Below are positions 58,601-64,000 of a DNA stretch of 64,000 nucleotides, piece after piece. The stretch comes from Polytrichum commune. Lineage: Eukaryota > Streptophyta > Polytrichopsida > Polytrichales > Polytrichaceae. The stretch spans positions 16,816,144 through 16,880,143 of the forward strand of contig OX485809.1 of assembly GCA_950295325.1 (NCBI GenBank), read 5' to 3'. A program made the translations under genes and the position numbers. Each line of letters opens with the position of its first letter. The stretch's first letter is position 1. The notes under the pieces were generated by a model. It was not told the DNA's origin. It saw only the letters and a program-made list of their open reading frames with translations, and ran no database searches.

Positions 58601-59234
58601 ATAAATTTTCATGCCATACTAAGATAGACTACACCACATACGTATCGTACTGAGCTAGAGGCTACTTACTCATCAAAACATTATACACCTGATTGATTTA
58701 GTGCGGCCCACACTACTCATTATAACCTCCTCAGGTCATTGATCTAGTTACTAGATGTCAACAGGATGTGAACAAGAAAGAGAAGATGGGCTGCTCCAAG
58801 ACAAGTTGTGATAACCACTCCAATTCACATGGCACATCAATCTGAACACGCCACGCTCAAGCGGACATAGTAGGGAGAATTCAGGTGGGTAACAAATGCT
58901 GCAAGACCCACCAACTACATTTTACTTACCCGCCTCCAAAGAGCTGTTCCGTGGCATTGCCGCCCGCGAACACGTACTGCTGCTGCTGCGCCAGCATCCG
59001 CCGCTCCGTGTATGTGTGCCGGCCCACGTCCAGGTTGCGCAACATGGTCTGGAACGCGATCGTGTCCTCGCTGGGCCAGTCGGAGCCGTAGTCCGCGCCG
59101 TTCCGGCTACGCATCGCCTCCTTGGCCTCGCTCGAAAACTTGTGCATGATCTTCAGCCGCGCAGGCTTCGTTGCCTCGGACTCGGAGACAAACGCCAGCA
59201 GCAACACCACCACCACCACCCCGATGATCCTCAT
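52642..59234 (-). CDS. A1-family aspartic protease, secreted, probably GPI-anchored
   Basis: Ten exons: 58930-59234, 57149-57290, 56583-56809, 55127-55357, 54462-54597, 54243-54307, 53867-53963, 53551-53617, 53225-53296, 52642-52910; all GT-AG, phases agree, 536 aa. Catalytic motifs are VVLDTGSD (Asp122) and ALFDTGTS (Asp328). Also present: CGQMQTGSLLKGAAPDGLMGLGM, typical of the plant aspartic proteinase-like protein 1 (APF/ASPL) group, and IIGQNFMANFSITYNRG near the end of the fold. Residues 1-24 are a signal peptide; the start is ATG at 59234, since the in-frame TTG further upstream is not a likely start. The last exon adds a Pro/Thr/Ser-rich linker with a proline run, then a small-residue site and a hydrophobic tail ending VALTQ, as in GPI-anchored proteins. 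It probably acts at the cell surface. Intron 1 is 1.6 kb; intron 3 holds a dispersed repeat. Intact. Confidence 0.93.
55728..55905 (+). repeat. AACCGG-rich dispersed repeat, copy b, in protease intron 3
   Basis: Related to 39640-39855 by the same word order (GGGAGAACCG.., GGAAAACCGGAAGATGTCAA, GACCGGTTGGACTTGG). It lies on the plus strand, antisense to the protease transcript. Confidence 0.6.
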
Positions 59235-59262
59235 GGCCAACAGTCGCAATGTGGATGGCTAG

Positions 59263-59295
59263 CTAGCTAGCGAACGAAGCCGTCGTGGGTGGCAT
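59263..59295 (-). promoter_or_regulatory. Short upstream ORF in the protease leader
   Basis: An ATG at 59295-59293 opens a 10-codon frame that stops at a TAG (59265-59263), 28 nt before the protease start codon. If the transcript begins further upstream, this uORF could lower translation. The transcription start is unknown. A TAATTATAGG stretch at about 59555-59565 is a weak TATA candidate. Confidence 0.4.
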
Positions 59296-59569
59296 CCGGC
59301 TCCCTGCTTGCCCAACTCTCCTCCTCCGCTCCCAGGACCGCGGCGCGGCTACTGCTAATGTAAATCGCTCACCGCTGCTGGTGAAACGAGGAGAGGAGAG
59401 GGGAGGGATGTTGGAATCAGACAATGCAAGCCCAATTAGGTAGGCAAGCCGGTGGTGGAGGCAAGGGCGGAGGTTGGTGAGCCTGGTGCAACATGGGGAT
59501 GGAGCAAGCGGAATCGCAGGCGGAGAGACGCCGAGGGCGCCATTGCAAAGCCTATAATTACTGCGTCGC

Positions 59570-59705
59570 CCACGATCCCTCCCTCCCCTCCCTCCCTTCT
59601 CTCCAGCCTCATCATCGGTGACCACCGTTCTCACCTCCCTTCCCTGCTCCTTCCCCTCCCCCCCTTCCTTCTCTCTCCCTCCCTCCCTCCATTCCTTCAC
59701 TTGAA
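59570..59705. repeat. Polypyrimidine tract
   Basis: A CCCTCC/CTTCC-rich run on the plus strand (purine-rich on the protease coding strand), upstream of the protease leader. May be promoter-proximal and capable of triplex structure. Confidence 0.7.
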
Positions 59706-60289
59706 TAATATTACCTCACCCCACCTACGTCGGACCTTGGACAACTAACCCACTAATTCAACTATTAGTTAACTAGTTGCCTTTTGTAGCTATAGTAGTT
59801 GTTCACGGTTTGACCTCTCAAATAATGTCGTTAACTATAGTCATATCTAGTTAGCTAAAGTTGAGTGTAGCCTATTCGCGGGAATTTTGTTGTAGCGTTG
59901 TAGTGTCACTGGTGTGTTATTTGTGTTCGTGTACACGGAGGTTGTTTTAGAGCCCATCATTGTGAGTGATCGTATGAAGGCGTTTCTTGATGATCCTCAG
60001 TGGCCCAAGTATATTAAAAACCCTCAACTGAAGCAAATCAAGAAGTGAACTTCTTCGAATATATGATAATACATGGAATTTTTCTAGTTAACTATAGTTG
60101 TTCCCTTAAATGTATTCAAAAAAATTAATTAACTATAGTTATTTTGGCAATTGTCCAAGGTCTGAAGGCTTTGGCGGTAGGGTTGGGTTCACAAAAAGGT
60201 CAAAGACTAATAAAGATATAACTCTGAAATCCGTAGAGTTATTTGTAGAGCAAAGCAAATGAAACCATGTATTTAGCCCCAAACCATGA
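59706..60289. other. Intergenic with AGTTAACTATAG words
   Basis: 59755-59870 and 60080-60150 contain repeated TAGTTAACTATAG-like words, as in the interior of the hAT-type MITE at 26729, but no matching terminal repeats were found. No gene. Confidence 0.35.
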
Positions 60290-60540
60290 GTTTTACAACA
60301 AAGTCATCCAAGTTTTCTTAATGCTTGATTTACCATACACAAGGAGTGGTATTGGGTTATAACAAAACATATTTTTAGTTCATTTTACTAGGATGGGTGG
60401 GCCATACTAGCATGCATAGGCCAATCTAGGATTTAAGACAATGGCTCCCATGCACATACCCTATTTTAGATATTAAAATTCTTTCAAAGTTTGAGAGGTG
60501 GAAATTGGAAGGTCCCAAAAGTTTCACCAAAAAGAAGAAG
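60290..60540 (-). repeat. Dispersed repeat, copy c (inverted)
   Basis: Reverse-complement match to 34846-35140 and 47310-47570: GTCATCCAAGTTTTCTTAAT, CTAGGATGGGTGGGCC, CATAGGCCAAT.TAGGAT and CAAAGTTTGAGAGG. Confidence 0.65.
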
Positions 60541-60659
60541 TAGAAGTAATTGTTGTGCATAAGAAATTCAGTGGTATTCACTTTTCATGTACACTCTTGA
60601 TTTGCAACACTATGGGCGTATCTACAATGGGGGAAGCACATATGCTCTACAAATTGTCA

Positions 60660-61985
60660 AATCCATATTGATGCCACCACCACAACATTACAACCACGGA
60701 GGTAACCGCATGACGCATCATATCTAGTATAATATTATTATTTTTACATAATCATGGCTACACGCTACACCACCGCAAATATACTACATCAATCACCCAA
60801 TAAAAGTCCATCACATATGCTCACAATCTCCTCCACAAATCCCTTCACCAAACCTTCACCAAGGATCCTGTAATCCACCCCCAAACCCTAACTAGCAATG
60901 CCTCAACCTCATTCTCACTCAATAAATGCAAGCCCAACCAAGCTTTCAATTTCATGTACATTATAGAAATCCTACGCCACCTACTTCCAAATCTACACCT
61001 CAAGCCACAAAGAGCACTAACAAATCCAAACTCCAAGTCCTACATAACAACAAACGCAATTAATCAACAACGCCACTCAAAAATCACCCAAGACATATCT
61101 AAGCCAAAATCACACACCATGCATCCCCTGACCACCCCACCAACACCCCCACAAAAACAATAATATATACTACACCTCATATAACCCCACCAATCCCCCA
61201 CAATAACAAACATGGCACACACAAACACATACTATACCAAAACCTAAAAAACAAAGCAAGAAATCACAAGGGCATGGCGCATTGCCACTAATATGCTACA
61301 CCTTAGTCTGCAATACCTACACCCACACCTTACCAAACCCACAAGCCCACCAATACATAAGCCGAAATACCTAAGTCAAACCCACATCAACCAACACCCA
61401 TATAAACCACCAATAACACAAATTTAAGCAACCAAAAATTGAACTAATGCACACGTGCACCGAGGAATAAGCACAACAGTAATAACACATCAACACCAAC
61501 AGCACACTGCCCAACACAAGTGGTCAGCAACGATAGCAAACCATCACCAAGAGCACACCGGACAACACCAATATTTGGCAGGAACAACTTACCAGAGACC
61601 AAGTTTGGAGACGACAATACAATCAGCTTCAACTTTGGCAAAACATCAACCACGTGGAGGAAAAATAAGCATGTTGGTGCCATCGTCTACACCGAATGGA
61701 TTCACAAACCATATACATTTTATGGAGCAAGTTGATTTTATGCCCCCACAAAGGAAACATCAACATATCGGACCCCAACAAGACCACTCTCCATCTTACT
61801 CATGCACTAATTTGGGAGGCGATTGCCCAACAATTTGAGGCAAGGGTAACACCACACCCACCCTCACCAAAACATTCTTCACCAATTCCATGTAGGAGTG
61901 GTAAAAAACTCGATGGCAAACTCACACAACTCACCACCAACATCAACCACAATACCAACACCAAAGTTGATGTGGCCACCAACAA
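60660..61985. other. Strongly C/A-rich (plus strand) segment
   Basis: The plus strand is depleted in G and T for over a kilobase. Frames are long because of composition. Two adjoining plus-strand frames (61520-61735 and 61696-61992) have less repetitive composition and might be remnants of one decayed coding sequence; no domain recognised. Confidence 0.4.
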
Positions 61986-62348
61986 TAGATAGATAGAAAC
62001 TCCGGTCCCTTTTTTTAGCAAGGGGCCGGCGTGAATAAAGTGTCCGTTCGTAATGCCAATGACCCGATGCCCACTGGACAAGGGGACAATACTACTCTCC
62101 CCTTTCGAGGATGGACACTATAGTGACACACTATACTAGTTCCTAGCTAGCCACTAGTGCCTTGAAGATACCGGACATGGTATCCCCCCAAAGGGCTTTG
62201 AGGTACCCATACAACAAGGTCCAAGGACCCCCCACCATAGTTGGGTGGACTAAGGTGGTGAGCACCACGCCGGCATGGGGAATAGAACCCACAACCTCCT
62301 CATTGGGGGCCATGAGCCCTAACCACCAAGCCAAGGCCCGTGGTGCCC
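61986..62348 (-). mobile_element. tRNA-derived SINE, full length
   Basis: 363 bp on the minus strand with an 11-bp target duplication GCCACCAACAA (61975-61985 and 62349-62359). The head carries pol III-like boxes: an A-box-like GGCTTGGTGGTTAGGGC, then a B-box-like GGTTCTATTCC about 35 nt later. The body contains CACGCCGGCCCCTTGC and the 3' end is a short CTATCTATCTA tail. Length, boxes, tail and duplication together define a SINE. It inserted into the C/A-rich tract. Confidence 0.88.
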
Positions 62349-62359
62349 GCCACCAACAA

Positions 62360-63087
62360 CATCATCTACTATACCATCAATGTACAAAAAATCACATGTA
62401 ATATGGCTATGGAGTTCCACTTATCCCAATAAATAATGCATGCAATCACTCAAAACCTTACCATGTTCCTCCCTAGACTCTACCAATGCCTCCCCACCTC
62501 AAACCAACAAGGCCCTAGCACATCCACACACACATGTGATCATCCACTCCAACTTCAAGCTCCGCCCGGTTACCACGGTCCACCTCAACACAACCCCCCT
62601 AATGAATAGCTCTTCACCGATACCATCACAATGGGCCAATTTGATCAATATGTATGCACTTTTGATTGTTCTTCATTATAATAGAGTGTGCAATTCACAC
62701 AAATCCACACACACAAGACTTCTTTTGATATAATCTATCATGACCCTCCTACCAAAAAATTAACTCTTGCATAAAAAAACACTTCTCAATGACTTACACA
62801 CTTGCTTCACTCGTCATATAACCAAACACAACATCCTCAAAGAGCCCAACACGTCTAAATTTTTTCTCACTCTCATTAGCCTCTTCGTCCTCAAAACACT
62901 CTACACCAATGTCACAAAAGTATCCAAAACCACACATTATACACATCACAACAACAAATTGGCATTAATCAAAAATCTCATATATATCCTCACACCTGTA
63001 AGTCTCCCCTACTCAAAAATATCCACAAGCATACCCCTCGAAAATAACATAGCCCCAATGAATCCCAACCCACATTGGCACGTCACA
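62360..63087. other. C/A-rich segment between two SINEs
   Basis: Continuation of the strand-asymmetric tract. On the minus strand an acidic fragment (ECFEDEEANESEKKFRRVG) and a DGIGEELFIRGVVLRW fragment are seen, with stops between; they may be remains of a G/T-rich coding strand. No family recognised. Confidence 0.35.
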
Positions 63088-63099
63088 CCCCACACAACA

Positions 63100-63385
63100 G
63101 ATAGATAGATAGATATGAACACCTGCCCTTTACAAGGGGCCGGCGTGAATTGAGTGTCTGTTCGTCTCGACAATGGGCCAGAGCCCACAGGACAAAGGAC
63201 CATTGTTGCAAGACTACTCTTCCCTTTCGGAAATAGACACTTTAGTAACTGAAGATAAGTCTTAGTACCTCGAAAGGTGTAGGTAGGTCATATGGGTATA
63301 TATTTGTGTGGGCTTTGTTTTAGGATGCCAAGTCATGGTTCCAATGTTGGTTGGAACGTTTGTGCTACCATTTGGACGGTCCGGG
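63100..63385 (-). mobile_element. SINE with different head but the same 3' body and TATC tail
   Basis: 286 bp with a 12-bp target duplication CCCCACACAACA (63088-63099 and 63386-63397). The 3' half (about 63100-63260) matches the SINE at 61986: GACACT.., GGGGAGAG/GGGAAGAG, CCTTTGTCC.GTGGGC, ACGAACAGACACT, CACGCCGGCCCCTTG and a longer TATC tail. The 5' half, starting CCCGGACCGTCCAAATGGTA, is unrelated to the tRNA-like head of the first element, and I see no clear A and B boxes. Confidence 0.82.
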
Positions 63386-63397
63386 CCCCACACAACA

Positions 63398-64000
63398 CAT
63401 ATCATACACACCATCACTCTCCATACCTTCCCACACACTTCTACCTCACACACCCAACCCCCCCCCCCCCCCACACACACACACGCAAATCACAACCTCG
63501 CCTATAAAGCACAATCCCTACCAAACTTATAACCACGTAATACAAAATAACATAATATACATCAAACACTACTTGGTTGCACAATAACACCTTTAAACAC
63601 CAAAAAAACCACAACATAAATCAATATATTAGACCTAAGCATGCTTATACTAATTGGAAGCAACATTCAACCAAATCCTAGACCACTCAAACCCATAATA
63701 TAACATTTTCAAAAAGCATATACAGAAAGATAAAAGCAATACTTCATGTCCACACCCTAAGATTAAAACCACGCTACTTGCACCTTGAAGACATTCTACC
63801 CTGTACCTCTCCCCCAACACACATATTAACAATTATAATCACCTCTGGAACCTTAGAGGACATAGTTCCCTCCTATCGAAATACCCACCCCACTTCCAAT
63901 TTTGTGCCTTCATAATAGCTATTATCCCCATCCCTCACCAACATACCCACATCTTGCTAGGCAACTACACCCAAGGTGCCTTAACATCCTTAGATGATTT
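63398..64000. other. C/A-rich segment at right edge
   Basis: Contains a C15 run (63458-63472) followed by (AC)n, then C/A-rich sequence to the edge. No gene supported. Confidence 0.35.

Noticed and set aside
59230..59249. Upstream in-frame start five codons before the protease ATG
   Set aside because: That codon is TTG, not ATG; the ATG at 59234 begins a normal signal peptide.
61455..63108. Several long plus-strand frames rich in His, Thr, Pro and Asn
   Set aside because: Explained by the C/A-rich strand, which lacks stop codons; no family resemblance.
1..64000. CRISPR array, rRNA, bacterial operon or intact LTR retrotransposon
   Set aside because: No spaced direct repeats, no rRNA-like sequence, genes are split by introns, and no reverse transcriptase, integrase or paired LTRs were recognised.

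Overview
The window is nuclear DNA from a land plant. The evidence is multi-exon plant genes with GT-AG introns, tRNA genes with internal pol III boxes, and a dense population of small DNA transposons and SINEs. A degraded Replitron-type HUH transposase suggests, but does not prove, a non-seed plant such as a lycophyte or fern, because these elements are reported at high copy number there. Exon boundaries below were read by eye from splice signals, reading-frame phase and family motifs; none is backed by transcripts.

Genes. (1) Minus strand, 1-2101: an HMCES/SRAP abasic-site DNA-protein crosslink sensor. Six exons are visible with all catalytic residues, and the 3' end runs off the left edge. 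(2) Two identical tRNA-Gln(CUG) genes at 2473-2544 and 5801-5872. (3) Minus strand, 7146-10580: a five-exon SDR42E/3-beta-HSD-like short-chain dehydrogenase of 488 aa. (4) Plus strand, 24283-26094: an intronless SCD2-like coiled-coil protein of 603 aa. (5) Minus strand, 27961-30104: a secreted alpha-carbonic anhydrase with one puzzling 22-nt gap between exons. (6) Minus strand, 52642-59234: a ten-exon A1 aspartic protease of 536 aa with signal peptide, proline-rich linker and probable GPI signal. These genes share no pathway or operon; they are independent housekeeping or secretory genes separated by repeat-rich DNA.

Mobile DNA. 17.75-20.55 kb holds a broken Replitron followed by a 1286-bp foldback element. 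The foldback has about 0.4-kb inverted arms built on a 34-bp minisatellite, an 8-bp target duplication, and a palindrome-ended MITE nested inside it. 26.1-27.3 kb is a tandem duplication of which only one half carries a 529-bp hAT-type MITE, so the other half shows the empty site. 32-46 kb is almost gene-free and contains four copies of a Tourist/Harbinger-like MITE, other TIR elements and a hAT transposase pseudogene. 46.5-52.6 kb has nothing recognisable except simple repeats and one copy of a dispersed repeat. The right edge (60.6-64 kb) is strongly strand-asymmetric (C/A-rich on plus) and holds two SINEs with different heads but the same tail, each with its own target-site duplication.

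No CRISPR array, operon, rRNA gene or intact autonomous transposon was found.
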